Assembly: GCA_902776275.1 (NCBI GenBank)
Contig: CACYPI010000006.1
Span: forward strand, 1-64,000
Reading direction: 5' to 3'
Origin: an uncultured Aeromonadales bacterium
GTDB taxonomy: Bacteria > Pseudomonadota > Gammaproteobacteria > Enterobacterales > Succinivibrionaceae
Length of the DNA stretch: 64,000 nt
Position numbers and translations under genes: made by a program. Numbering within the stretch: the first letter of the stretch is position 1; each line of letters opens with the position of its first letter. Of this stretch, positions 55,633-64,000 are shown piece after piece. Under the pieces are notes generated by a model. That model saw only the letters and a list, made by a program, of their open reading frames with translations, did not search any database and had not been told where the DNA came from.

Positions 55633-55895
55633 GCTGCCCCTACACCAGATTCTTTTGAATATAGCCAACTTAGCTGGAAATCTCCTGTAGCTTCAGGCAA
55701 GGACCGACATGTAGCATGCCCATTGGGTGCAAAGAGAGGCAACCTTGCGAATGCAAGTGCTAGAAGAGGGTATGATTAGCTATGGCTAACGCGCCTTCGC
55801 GCATGAGACATTTTCCCGCGCGCCCCTTATTGGGCGCGGAGAAAGGCTAGAATGTGCACAGGCAAGAAATTTGACCACTTGAGACAAGAAAAGGT
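55633..55895. other. Gap before gpmI
   Basis: About 263 bp between the decayed ATPase gene and gpmI. A GC hairpin (CGCGCC with GGCGCG, about 55818-55840) is followed by TAGAAT (55848-55853), a likely -10 box for gpmI about 43 nt before its start. Nothing else is recognisable. Confidence 0.4.
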
Positions 55896-57434
55896 ATGGA
55901 AAAGAAAAAAACTTTCGCCCTGATCATCATGGACGGCTGGGGTGACAATCCCGACGCCAGGTTCAATGCAGTCAAGGCCGGCAAGACCCCGAACCTCGAC
56001 GCGCTGACCGCCAAGTACGCCCACACCGACATCCAGGCTTCCGGCACCTACGTGGGCCTGCCCGAGGGCCAGATGGGCAACTCCGAGGTCGGCCACACCA
56101 ACATCGGCGCCGGCAGGGTCGTGTACCAGGAGCTCACCCGCATTTCCAAGGCCATCGAGGACGACGACTTCTTCAAGAACCCGGTCCTCTGCGAGGCCGT
56201 CGACAAGGCGGTCAAGGCCGGCAAGGCCGTCCACATCATGGGCCTGATGTCCCCAGGCGGAGTCCACTCCCACGAGAAGCACATCATCGCCATGATCAAG
56301 ATGGCGGCCCAGCGCGGCGCCAAGCAGATCTACTTCCACCCGTTCCTCGACGGCCGCGACGTCCCGCCGCGCTCCGCGCAGGGCGACATCGACGTCTTCG
56401 AGAAGCTCTTCAAGGAGCTGGGCGTCGGCCGCATCGTCTCATTGATCGGCCGCTACTACGCGATGGACCGCGACAACCGCTGGGACCGCGAGCAGCAGGC
56501 CTATGACCTGCTCACCCAGTCCAAGAGCGAGTTCGCCCCGTTCAAGACCGCCACCGAGGCCCTCAAGGCCGCCTACGACCGCGGCGAGAACGACGAGTTC
56601 GTCAAGGCCTCCGTCGTCGGCGAGCCCGTCAAGATGGAAGATGGCGACAGCCTGATCTTCATGAACTTCCGCGCCGACCGCGCCCGCCAGATCACCAGGG
56701 CCTTCGTCAACGACGACAAGGACTTCACCGGCTTCAAGCGCGAGTACAGGCCCAAGCTCTCCGACTTCGTGATGCTGACCCAGTACGCCGCCGACATCAA
56801 GACCGCCTGCGCCTATCCCCCCGAGGATCTGGTCAACACCCTGGGCGAGTGGCTCTCCAAGCACGGCAAGACCCAGCTGCGCATCTCCGAGACCGAGAAG
56901 TACGCCCACGTCACCTTCTTCTTCAACGGCGGCGTCGAGACCGTGTTCCCGGGCGAGGATCGCATCCTGATCCAGTCCCCGAAGGTCGCCACCTACGACC
57001 TGCAGCCTGAGATGAGCTCGAAGGAACTCACCGACAAGCTCTGCGCGGCCATCGAGTCGGGCAAGTACGACGTCGTGATCTGCAACTACCCCAACGGCGA
57101 CATGGTCGGCCACACCGGCAAGTTCGAGGCTGCGGTCAAGGCCGTCGAGGCGGTCGACCACTGCATCGGCAGGGTCGTCGAGTCGTTGAAGAAGGTCGGA
57201 GGCGAGTGCCTGATCACCGCGGACCACGGCAACTGCGAGCGCATGAAGGACATGACCACCGGCCAGCCCTACACCGCCCACACCAACCTCCCGGTCCCGT
57301 TCATCTACGTCGGCCGCAAGGCCAGGATGCGCGAGGGCGGCCGCCTGTGCGACATCGCTCCGACCATCCTCAAGCTCATCGGCCTGCCCCAGCCCAAGGA
57401 GATGACCGGCAAGTCGATCGTCGAGCTTGAGTGA
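55896..57434 (+). CDS. gpmI: 2,3-bisphosphoglycerate-independent phosphoglycerate mutase
   Basis: GpmI interconverts 3- and 2-phosphoglycerate in glycolysis with a manganese-dependent phosphoserine intermediate. 512 residues (E. coli GpmM 514): [20 protein letters not shown] at the start, [20 protein letters not shown] with the active serine near residue 61, [46 protein letters not shown] near residue 394, and [11 protein letters not shown] near residue 443. In E. coli it is the divergent neighbour of yibN; here a decayed gene sits between them. It is monocistronic with a strong terminator. Confidence 0.98.
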   Translation: MEKKKTFALIIMDGWGDNPDARFNAVKAGKTPNLDALTAKYAHTDIQASGTYVGLPEGQMGNSEVGHTNIGAGRVVYQELTRISKAIEDDDFFKNPVLCEAVDKAVKAGKAVHIMGLMSPGGVHSHEKHIIAMIKMAAQRGAKQIYFHPFLDGRDVPPRSAQGDIDVFEKLFKELGVGRIVSLIGRYYAMDRDNRWDREQQAYDLLTQSKSEFAPFKTATEALKAAYDRGENDEFVKASVVGEPVKMEDGDSLIFMNFRADRARQITRAFVNDDKDFTGFKREYRPKLSDFVMLTQYAADIKTACAYPPEDLVNTLGEWLSKHGKTQLRISETEKYAHVTFFFNGGVETVFPGEDRILIQSPKVATYDLQPEMSSKELTDKLCAAIESGKYDVVICNYPNGDMVGHTGKFEAAVKAVEAVDHCIGRVVESLKKVGGECLITADHGNCERMKDMTTGQPYTAHTNLPVPFIYVGRKARMREGGRLCDIAPTILKLIGLPQPKEMTGKSIVELE

Positions 57435-57451
57435 CAAGCTAGCTGAAGAAT

Positions 57452-57486
57452 AAAAAAATCCCCGGCCGATGGCTGGGGATTTTTTT
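57452..57486. terminator. Bidirectional terminator, gpmI / pmbA
   Basis: ATCCCC pairs with GGGGAT (57458-57463 with 57475-57480), extended by seven A on the left and seven T on the right. The symmetric A/T flanks allow termination in both directions. Confidence 0.9.
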
Positions 57487-57511
57487 ATTTCACATCCAGG
57501 AATTACTGCCT

Positions 57512-58870
57512 TCAGCTTCCCGACACGGTCATGCCCTTGACCAGGATCGCCCCGGTGTGCACGCGGTAGCGCGGATCGAAGCTGTCGGACATCAGCTCCA
57601 TGCGGCGGTACATGTCCCTGAGGTTGCCTGCGATGGTGATCCCGGCCACCGGATGGACCTTGCGGCCGTCCTTGAAGTAGTAGCCTGCGGCGCCGTGCGA
57701 GTAGTTGCCGCTTGCCAGATCGGTGCCCTGCCCCATGAGCTCCTCGACCACGATCCCCTCGCCCGCCTTCGCAAGCAGCTCGTCGAACGGAAGCTCGCGG
57801 CCGTCGCCGAAATGGACGTCCCAGTTGTAGATCCCGCTGGCATGGCCATTGGACTTCATGTGGAGCTTGCGCGAGGAGTAGGTGGCAAGCAGGTAGGCCT
57901 TGAGCACGCCGCCTGAGACCACGTCCATGGGCAGCGCGCGCACGCCCTCGCCATCGCAGTCGTCCGAGCCCAGCCCGCCCTCGACGAAGGGATCCTCGCG
58001 TATACCGACATAGGAGGGCATGATCTCCTTGCCAAGCGCATCGCAGAGGAACGAGGTCCTGCGGAAGAGCGCCCCGCCGCTGATGGCCCCGGCCAGCGTG
58101 CCGATGAGGCCCTGCACCGCGCCCTTGGAGAAGACCACGTTCATCGGACCGGTCCTGACCCTCTTGGGCCCGAGCTTGCCCAAGGTGTTTGAGAGCGCCT
58201 CCTTGGCGATCCTCTCGGGCTCCCAAAGGCCGTCTATCCTCCTTGAGACGGTGAAGCCGCTGCCGCGCTCCATCGCGCCGCCGCGCTCGCCCAAAAGCGT
58301 CAGACCTGCCGAGCAGTAGGAGGACGAGGAGGCGTGGCAGAATCCGTTGGAGTCGGCGAAGCATCCGGTGTATATGGAGGCGGTGGCATACGAGCCGTCG
58401 CTACCCTTGATGTCCCCGCCCTTGTGCTCCATGCCGAGCTTGTCGAGCTTGACGGCGATGTCCGCAGCTTGGTCGGGGCTGTCAAACCCAGGATAGAGCA
58501 GCTTCAAGTCGCGGAAATCGCGGCACAGCAGCTCGGGATCGGCCACGCCGGCGCAGGGATCCTCGCCAGCGAACGAGGCTATGCTCATCGCGCTCTCGAT
58601 GCACCTTCTGATGGCGTCGGGCCGCAGATCCGTGGTAGACGAGGAGCCGCGGCGGTGGCCGCGGAAGACGCTGATGCTGAGGCCGTTGCCGCGGTTGAAC
58701 TCGATGTTCTCGACACAGCCGTCGCGCGATGAGACCGAGAGTCCGGAATTTCCTCCGATGTAGACGCTGCACTGGTCGGCGCCTTCCTTGAGGATGGCCT
58801 TGATGGTTGAGGAGGCGATCTGCTCAAGCTCGCCCTCGCGCTTCCTGATCCCCTCGATGAAATCGGACAT
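57512..58870 (-). CDS. pmbA: PmbA/TldE metalloprotease-complex subunit
   Basis: PmbA (TldE) forms a heterodimer with TldD that degrades small peptides such as microcin B17 precursor leader and CcdA. From MSDFIEGIRKREGELEQIAS the protein is 452 residues (E. coli 450). Visible parts include EFNRGNGLSISVFRGHRRGS near residue 58, GTLAGAISGGALFRRTSFL near residue 250, DGEGVRALPMDVVSGGVLKA, and SGNYSHGAAGYYFKDGRKVH near residue 385. The HExxH of TldD is absent, as expected for the TldE partner; tldD itself is not in the window. Confidence 0.95.
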   Translation of the reverse strand: MSDFIEGIRKREGELEQIASSTIKAILKEGADQCSVYIGGNSGLSVSSRDGCVENIEFNRGNGLSISVFRGHRRGSSSTTDLRPDAIRRCIESAMSIASFAGEDPCAGVADPELLCRDFRDLKLLYPGFDSPDQAADIAVKLDKLGMEHKGGDIKGSDGSYATASIYTGCFADSNGFCHASSSSYCSAGLTLLGERGGAMERGSGFTVSRRIDGLWEPERIAKEALSNTLGKLGPKRVRTGPMNVVFSKGAVQGLIGTLAGAISGGALFRRTSFLCDALGKEIMPSYVGIREDPFVEGGLGSDDCDGEGVRALPMDVVSGGVLKAYLLATYSSRKLHMKSNGHASGIYNWDVHFGDGRELPFDELLAKAGEGIVVEELMGQGTDLASGNYSHGAAGYYFKDGRKVHPVAGITIAGNLRDMYRRMELMSDSFDPRYRVHTGAILVKGMTVSGS

Positions 58871-59006
58871 TAGTTTTCCCCCCGAAGCCGCTGCGGCCCA
58901 AAAAGGCCCTGCAAATGAAACAAACTCTCTGTTGCAAACGCCCGTGCAAGCGATCACAATTCTGATCATTCCGCACCAGATTGCAATTCAACCACAAAAG
59001 AAGCCC

Positions 59007-60038
59007 ATGGACACGACAAACCAAGCAATGCCGCAGCGCCGCAGGCGCTCGATGCTCGAGACCATATTGCGCAAGTACCTGCTCATCTTCGCAATCGCTA
59101 CCGGCGGCATCGTATTCACGCTCTTCCACAACGTTCCGGCCCTCGCGCCCCTCAAGCCCGCCGCCTACTTCGTGGGCGACAAGATGCTCCCGGTGTTCAT
59201 CTTCACGATGCTCTACCTTTCGTTCTGCAAGGTGAACCTCAAGGACATGAGGCCGCGCATGTGGCACGTGGTGCTCTACACGCTGACGTTCGCATCCACG
59301 CTGGCGCTGTCGCTTGCGATCCGCTGGTGCGACAGCCCCACTGCCAAGATCCTGCTTGAGGGAGCCGTGATCTGCGTGATCTGCCCTCCAGCCGCCGCCG
59401 CAGGCGTCATCGCAGGCCACATCGGGGGCAACGAGTCCTCGGTGGTCACGGGCGTGCTCATCGGCAACCTGCTGGCCTCGGCATGCATCCCGGGATTATT
59501 CCCGCTGTTCACCAGCAAGATGGGCGGCACCTTCTTCCAGGAGTTCCTGCTCCTGGCAGGCCACGTCTTCCCGGTCATCGTGCTGCCGCTGATCCTGGCT
59601 TTCGCGACCAAGCTCTTCTTAAAGAGGCTGCACCATTTCATCACCACGACGCTGCACGACGCCTCGTTCTACATCTGGGGCGTCACGCTCTCGGTGGTGG
59701 CCGGGCGCTCGTTCAACGTCATCGTCAACTCCCCGGAGCCTGCGACGGTGATCTGGGCGCTTGCAGGCATCGGTCTTGTGATCACCGCCTTCAACTTCGC
59801 GGTGGGCAAGATCGTCGGCCAGTTCTGCGGCCAGAGGATCAGCGCAGGCCAGGCCTACGGCCAGCGCAACGGCGTGTTCGGGCTTTGGATCTCGCTGACC
59901 TTCCTCGATCCGGCCGCGGCCATCGCGCAAGGCTGCTACATCCTCTGGCAGAACTGCATGAACTCCTGGCAGATCTGGCACCGCGAGCGCTACTTGGAGC
60001 GCTGCCGCAAGGCAGGGATCGAGCCCTACGTCGAGTGA
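59007..60038 (+). CDS. Membrane transporter, bile acid:Na+ symporter-like
   Basis: A 343-residue polytopic protein with about nine membrane segments. ATG 59007 (MDTTNQAM) is preferred, since codons upstream overlap pmbA and are unconserved. Segments include LLIFAIATGGIVFTLFHNV, KMLPVFIFTMLYLSFCKVNL, and FFQEFLLLAGHVFPVIVLPL, with small-residue-rich AVICVICPPAAAAGVIAG near residue 125 and RNGVFGLWISLTFLDPAAAI near residue 285. The pattern resembles the BASS (SBF) superfamily of Na+-coupled organic anion carriers. Substrate unknown; the family call is tentative. It converges on the next gene with a 6-bp gap. Confidence 0.65.
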   Translation: MDTTNQAMPQRRRRSMLETILRKYLLIFAIATGGIVFTLFHNVPALAPLKPAAYFVGDKMLPVFIFTMLYLSFCKVNLKDMRPRMWHVVLYTLTFASTLALSLAIRWCDSPTAKILLEGAVICVICPPAAAAGVIAGHIGGNESSVVTGVLIGNLLASACIPGLFPLFTSKMGGTFFQEFLLLAGHVFPVIVLPLILAFATKLFLKRLHHFITTTLHDASFYIWGVTLSVVAGRSFNVIVNSPEPATVIWALAGIGLVITAFNFAVGKIVGQFCGQRISAGQAYGQRNGVFGLWISLTFLDPAAAIAQGCYILWQNCMNSWQIWHRERYLERCRKAGIEPYVE

Positions 60039-60044
60039 CCGTTC

Positions 60045-60410
60045 CTACAGGCTATCGGGAACCCCGGTCTCGAACTCATCGCCCACGGGCATGAAGCCAA
60101 GCTCCATCTTGTTGTCCCTGAGCATCGGGACCCACGACTTGTTGTAGGCCTCGGTTGAAACCTTCCTAGGCTCCACGCCCCCTATCTTCATGGACTCGGC
60201 GAAGGCCTTGGCAAAGCCCTCGTCCGTGAAGACCGGAACCACCCCGCCTTCGGCGCCCTCGGCGTCATCCTGGATCACCACGGGCCCATCGTCATCGGCG
60301 AGGATGAAGAAGCAGCCGTTTTGCTTCACCTTCTCCTCGAAGAACGCCCTGCGGTACTCGGCATTGAGCTTGAGCACGGCATCGCGCTCCTTCTTTGTGA
60401 GTTCTTCCAT
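60045..60410 (-). CDS. Small cytoplasmic protein, DUF2750-like
   Basis: 121 residues, acidic, no signal or membrane segment. The order RRAFFEEKVKQNGCFFILAD, then VVPVFTDEGFAKAFAES, then VSTEAYNKSWVPMLRDN and ELGFMPVGDEFE, resembles DUF2750 proteins (a repeated pattern of Trp/Phe, Pro-Val-Phe and W-x-P-x-L). Function is unknown. It starts 18 nt after the uvrA stop and is probably cotranscribed with uvrA. Confidence 0.6.
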   Translation of the reverse strand: MEELTKKERDAVLKLNAEYRRAFFEEKVKQNGCFFILADDDGPVVIQDDAEGAEGGVVPVFTDEGFAKAFAESMKIGGVEPRKVSTEAYNKSWVPMLRDNKMELGFMPVGDEFETGVPDSL

Positions 60411-60428
60411 GATGTTCTCCTTGTGCTG

Positions 60429-63263
60429 TCAGTATCCGCGCTTGAGTATGGGCTTTAAGAACTGCCCGGTGTAGGAGGCGGCGCACTGCGCCACTTCCTC
60501 CGGCGTGCCGGTGCAGATCACCGTGCCGCCGCCCGAGCCGCCCTCAGGACCCAGATCGATTAGGTAGTCAGCCGACTTGATGACATCGAGGTTGTGCTCG
60601 ATGACGATGACGGTGTTGCCGCTGTCGCGCAGGCGCATCAGCACCTCGAGCAGCTGCTTGACGTCCTGGAAGTGCAAGCCGGTCGTGGGCTCGTCGAGCA
60701 CGTAGAGCGTGCGCCCGGTGGCGCGCCTTGAGAGCTCGCGCGAGAGCTTGATGCGCTGCGCCTCGCCGCCTGAGAAGGTCGTGGCGGCCTGCCCCAGGGT
60801 GATGTAGGAGAGCCCGACGTCCATCAGGGTCTTGAGCTTGGAGGCGATCGAAGGCACCGCCCCGAAGAAGTCGAGCGCCTCCTCGACGTTCATGTCCAGC
60901 ACCTGCGAGATGTCCTTGCCCTTGTACTTCACCTCGAGCGTCTCGCGGTTGTAGCGCCGGCCGCCGCACTCGTCGCACTTGACGTAGACGTCGGGCATGA
61001 AGTTCATCGACACCCTGATAGTGCCGTCGCCCTGGCAGGCCTCGCAGCGGCCTCCACGGACGTTGAACGAGAACCTTCCAGGCCCGTAGCCCTTGGCACG
61101 GGCGTCGGCGGTCTTCGAGAAGAGCAGCCTGATGTCCTGGAAGATCCCGACGTAGGTCGCAGGGTTGGACCTCGGGGTCCTGCCGATGGGGCTTTGGTCG
61201 ATGCAGATGATCTTGTCGAAGTTCTCAAGCCCCGAGATCTTCTTGCAGGGGGCCGGATCCTCGTTGGCGGTGACGCGGTTGAGCTCGCGCTCGGCGATGC
61301 GCACGAGCGTGTCGTTGACCAGCGTCGACTTGCCGGAGCCCGAGACTCCGGTGACCACCACGAAGCATCCCACCGGGAACTTGACGCTGATGTCCTTGAG
61401 GTTGTTGCCGGTGCAGCCTTCAAGCGAGATCCACTTGCCGGCCTTGGGCTTCATGCGCTTGCGTGGGATCTCGATGCGCCTGCGGCCTGCGAGGTAGTCG
61501 CCGGTGAGCGATCCCTTGGTGTTCTCGATGTCCTCGACCGTGCCCTGGGCTATCACGCTGCCACCGTGGACGCCGGCCCCAGGGCCGATGTCGACGATGT
61601 GGTCGGCCGCGCGCATCGTGTCCTCGTCGTGTTCGACCACGATCACGGTGTTGCCGAGGTCGCGCAGGTGCTTGAGCGCGTCGATGAGCTTGCTGTTGTC
61701 GCGCTGGTGGAGGCCGATCGACGGCTCGTCGAGCGTGTACATGACTCCGGTGAGGCCGGCTCCGATCTGGCTTGCCAGGCGGATGCGCTGCGACTCGCCG
61801 CCTGAGAGCGTCTCGGCCGAGCGCGAGAGCGTGAGGTAGCCCAAGCCCACGTTCACGAGGAAGCTCAAGCGTGCGCGCACCTCCTTGAGGAGCCTCCTTG
61901 CGATCGCCTCCTGCTGGGTGTCGAGCTTTAGGTTGCTGAAGAAGTCATAGGCCTCGGAGATCGACATGTCGCAGACCTCGGGAAGCGACTTCCCGGCCAC
62001 GAACACGTGGCGGTACTCCTTCTTGATCCTCGCGCCGTGGCACTCGGGGCACGGCAGCGGGGTCATAAGGGTGCCGATGTACTCGCGCACGTACTCCGAC
62101 TCGGTCTCGTGGAGCCTGCGCTCGTAGTTTGGGATCACACCCTCGAAGGGCTCGAAGCGTTTCTCGACCTTGTTTGAGCTCACGAACTCCATGGGGATCG
62201 GCTCGCCGGTGCCGTACAGGAAGAGCTTGCGCTCGCGGTCGGTGAGGTCCTTGAACGGGCGGTGCAGGTCGATGTGGTAGTGCTCGGCCACCTGCTCCAA
62301 GTAGCGGTAGTAGAAGATGTAGCGGCGGTCCCAGCCGGCGATGGCGCCGTCGTAGACCGACTTCTCGGGATCAGGGACGATCTTCTTCTCGTCGAACACC
62401 ATCATCGAGCCCAGGCCGTCGCACTTGGGGCAGGCGCCGTGGGGATTGTTGAACGAGAAGTCGCGCGGCTCGAGCTCGGGGATCGAGTAGCCGCAGATCG
62501 GGCAGGAATAGTGCGACGAGAAGAGGATCTCGTCCTCCTTATTGTGCTCGTCCATCGGTGCGGCGATGCACAATCCGTCGGCGTGTCCCAGCGCAGTCTC
62601 GACCGAATCGGCCACGCGCTGCCTGATGTCTGGGCGGATCTTGAAGCGGTCGACCACGATCTCGATGGTGTGCTTGATGCGCAGCCCGAGCTTTGGCGGA
62701 TCGGAGAGGTCGCAGATCTCGCCGTCGACGCGGGCGCGGATGAAGCCGTCCTTTGAGAGCTCCTCGAAGAGCTGGCGGTACTCGCCCTTGCGGCCGCGCA
62801 CCACCGGGGCGAGGATCATGTACTTCGCCCCCTCGGGCAGCGCCATGATTGCATCGGTGATCTCGGTGACGGTCTGGGCCTTGAGCACGGTTCCGTGCTC
62901 GGGGCAGCGCGCCTCTCCGGCGCGCGCCCACAGGAGCCTCAGATAATCCTGGATCTCGGTGATGGTGCCCACAGTGGAGCGGGGGTTGTGCGAGGTCGAC
63001 TTCTGCTCGATGGAGATCGCAGGCGAAAGGCCCTCTATGGAGTCCACGTCGGGCTTGTCCACGAGCGAAAGGAACTGGCGGGCGTAGGAGGAGAGCGACT
63101 CGACGTAGCGGCGCTGGCCTTCGGCGTAGAGCGTGTCGAACGCGAGCGACGACTTTCCAGAGCCCGAGAGCCCGGTTATGACGATGAGGCGGTTGCGCGG
63201 GAGCGACAGGCTGATGTTCCTGAGGTTGTGGGTGCGCGCGCCGCGTATGGTTATCTTGTCCAT
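60429..63263 (-). CDS. uvrA: Excinuclease ABC subunit A
   Basis: UvrA finds DNA damage with UvrB in nucleotide excision repair. 944 residues from [20 protein letters not shown] (E. coli 940); an ATG three codons earlier is possible. Two ABC ATPase domains: Walker [16 protein letters not shown] near residue 31 and [15 protein letters not shown] near residue 637. Signatures are [14 protein letters not shown] and [15 protein letters not shown]. Zinc sites are CPICGY/CPKCDG and [14 protein letters not shown]. Divergent from ssb, as in E. coli, with a candidate SOS box in between. Confidence 0.97.
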   Translation of the reverse strand: MDKITIRGARTHNLRNISLSLPRNRLIVITGLSGSGKSSLAFDTLYAEGQRRYVESLSSYARQFLSLVDKPDVDSIEGLSPAISIEQKSTSHNPRSTVGTITEIQDYLRLLWARAGEARCPEHGTVLKAQTVTEITDAIMALPEGAKYMILAPVVRGRKGEYRQLFEELSKDGFIRARVDGEICDLSDPPKLGLRIKHTIEIVVDRFKIRPDIRQRVADSVETALGHADGLCIAAPMDEHNKEDEILFSSHYSCPICGYSIPELEPRDFSFNNPHGACPKCDGLGSMMVFDEKKIVPDPEKSVYDGAIAGWDRRYIFYYRYLEQVAEHYHIDLHRPFKDLTDRERKLFLYGTGEPIPMEFVSSNKVEKRFEPFEGVIPNYERRLHETESEYVREYIGTLMTPLPCPECHGARIKKEYRHVFVAGKSLPEVCDMSISEAYDFFSNLKLDTQQEAIARRLLKEVRARLSFLVNVGLGYLTLSRSAETLSGGESQRIRLASQIGAGLTGVMYTLDEPSIGLHQRDNSKLIDALKHLRDLGNTVIVVEHDEDTMRAADHIVDIGPGAGVHGGSVIAQGTVEDIENTKGSLTGDYLAGRRRIEIPRKRMKPKAGKWISLEGCTGNNLKDISVKFPVGCFVVVTGVSGSGKSTLVNDTLVRIAERELNRVTANEDPAPCKKISGLENFDKIICIDQSPIGRTPRSNPATYVGIFQDIRLLFSKTADARAKGYGPGRFSFNVRGGRCEACQGDGTIRVSMNFMPDVYVKCDECGGRRYNRETLEVKYKGKDISQVLDMNVEEALDFFGAVPSIASKLKTLMDVGLSYITLGQAATTFSGGEAQRIKLSRELSRRATGRTLYVLDEPTTGLHFQDVKQLLEVLMRLRDSGNTVIVIEHNLDVIKSADYLIDLGPEGGSGGGTVICTGTPEEVAQCAASYTGQFLKPILKRGY

Positions 63264-63457
63264 TTGTTCCATGAAAGGCCGGGCGGCCGGCGGTGCCGCC
63301 TCAGAGAAAAGACAGGGGACGAGAGGCCCGGAAACGCCCGCCGGGCCTTGTTTGGCGCCATTATACACAGGCCCTCGCGACCCTCCCCCACGATGAGCAT
63401 TTTTCGCCGCAGCCCCCGTGCGGATGCGCCTTGCGATCACAAGCCCGATTTGCGGCG

Positions 63458-63484
63458 CTGTGGAAAAAAACGGTGTTATATAAT
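63458..63484. promoter_or_regulatory. Candidate LexA box and ssb promoter
   Basis: CTGT, eight bases, then ACGG (63458-63473) matches the LexA box CTGT-N8-ACAG except for one base. A perfect TATAAT (63479-63484) follows, about 49 nt before the ssb ATG, with the box at the -35 position. E. coli uvrA and ssb share an SOS box in the same divergent gap. Confidence 0.55.
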
Positions 63485-63532
63485 TTTTCCAGCAACCTGA
63501 AAACCACACCTAACTTAGAAGGATTTGAGCAT

Positions 63533-64000
63533 ATGGCACGCGGTGTCAACAAAGTAATTCTCATCGGCAACCTAGGCGACGAGCCGACTGTCAGGACCAC
63601 CAGCACCGGCAGGAGCGTGGCCACGATCTCCATGGTCACCAACGAAATGCGCCGCAACTCCGAGACCGGCGAGTACACCGAGATCGCCGAGTGGCACCAC
63701 GTGGTGCTCTGGGGCAAGCTCGCCGATGTGGCCAAGCAGTACCTTCACAAGGGATCGCAGATCTACATCGAAGGCAGGCTCCGCACCCGCTCCTACATGG
63801 ACAAGCAGAACCAGAAGCGCTACGTGACCGAGGTCCACGCCGACGATATGCAGATGCTCGGCAGGCCCCAGGGAGGCTCCCAGGGCCAGGGCGAGTACCA
63901 GCCGCGCCAGTCACGCCAAGGCGGCTACGGCAGCTCCTCGGGCTATGGCTCGCAGGGCGGGTACGGATCGCAAGGCCAGGGCGGCTACGGCTCCCAGGGC
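63533..64000 (+). CDS. ssb: Single-stranded DNA-binding protein, partial
   Basis: SSB coats single-stranded DNA in replication and repair. 156 residues are visible and the gene runs past the right edge. The ATG has AGAAGGA upstream. It opens ARGVNKVILIGNLGDEPTVR and has the OB-fold block EWHHVVLWGKLADVAKQYLH near residue 55 and GSQIYIEGRLRTRSYMDKQN. Then begins a Gly/Gln/Ser/Tyr-rich linker with GGYGS-type repeats. The acidic C-terminal tip (usually DDDIPF), which binds partner proteins, is beyond the window. Confidence 0.97.
   Translation, partial: MARGVNKVILIGNLGDEPTVRTTSTGRSVATISMVTNEMRRNSETGEYTEIAEWHHVVLWGKLADVAKQYLHKGSQIYIEGRLRTRSYMDKQNQKRYVTEVHADDMQMLGRPQGGSQGQGEYQPRQSRQGGYGSSSGYGSQGGYGSQGQGGYGSQG

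Noticed and set aside
56439-58364. A 641-codon minus-strand open frame across gpmI and pmbA
   Set aside because: It runs through a strong bidirectional terminator and two well-identified genes; high GC in third positions creates such false frames.
63900-64000. Tandem repeats at the right edge
   Set aside because: They encode the Gly/Tyr/Ser/Gln-rich linker of SSB, a common feature of that protein.

Overview
The window is a GC-rich stretch of a gammaproteobacterial chromosome. Almost all of it is conserved housekeeping genes, and several blocks keep the Escherichia/Shewanella/Aeromonas gene order: murI upstream of an rRNA operon with trmA close by; rpmE-priA-argS-ftsN-hslV-hslU; nudE-hslR-hslO with pckA, greB, nfuA and a bioH-like gene; yibN-secB-gpsA next to gpmI; and divergent uvrA and ssb. 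ATP-dependent PEP carboxykinase, a single-domain malic enzyme, arabinose isomerase and a fructose-type PTS fit a fermentative, possibly succinate-forming lineage such as Succinivibrionaceae/Aeromonadales. That placement is inference from gene order and gene content only.

Layout. 1-4.6 kb: rRNA promoter and leader (reading out of the left edge), murI, a small frameshifted membrane gene, trmA, malic enzyme, rpmE. 4.7-11.9 kb: one rightward run of priA, argS, ftsN, hslV, hslU and a ZapB-like coiled-coil gene. 11.9-15.7 kb: leftward fructose PTS EIIABC, cysE and a cation-efflux gene. 16-19 kb: plsB and an orphan FliL-like gene. 19-28 kb: LPS inner-core genes (hldD, waaF, waaA, kdkA, an opsX/waaC-like gene) mixed with glpG, an IclR regulator, a quinone-reductase-like flavoprotein, coaD and mutM. 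28-36 kb: rpmG-rpmB, an FMN hydroxy-acid oxidase, coaBC-dut, and an argF-argG-argH operon behind a terminator-like leader. 36-45 kb: nudE, hslR-hslO-MFS, ribB-bioH, an unrecognised low-complexity protein, greB, pckA, nfuA. 45-51.5 kb: an arabinose locus with araA and three ABC-transporter genes leftward, and a divergent binding-protein gene; the 603-bp gap between them holds repeated LacI-family-type operators. 51.7-57.5 kb: yibN-secB-gpsA, a decayed AAA-ATPase/nuclease-fold gene, gpmI. 57.5-64 kb: pmbA, a BASS-like transporter, a DUF2750-like protein, uvrA, and ssb cut by the right edge.

I found no tRNA gene, IS element, prophage, CRISPR array or defence island, and no convincing new multi-gene system. 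The parts most worth a second look are the operator-rich arabinose divergon, the argF leader, the decayed ATPase gene inserted between gpmI and yibN, the small frameshifted membrane gene beside murI, the unrecognised protein at 40.9-41.5 kb, the acidic tail on GreB and the orphan FliL-like gene.
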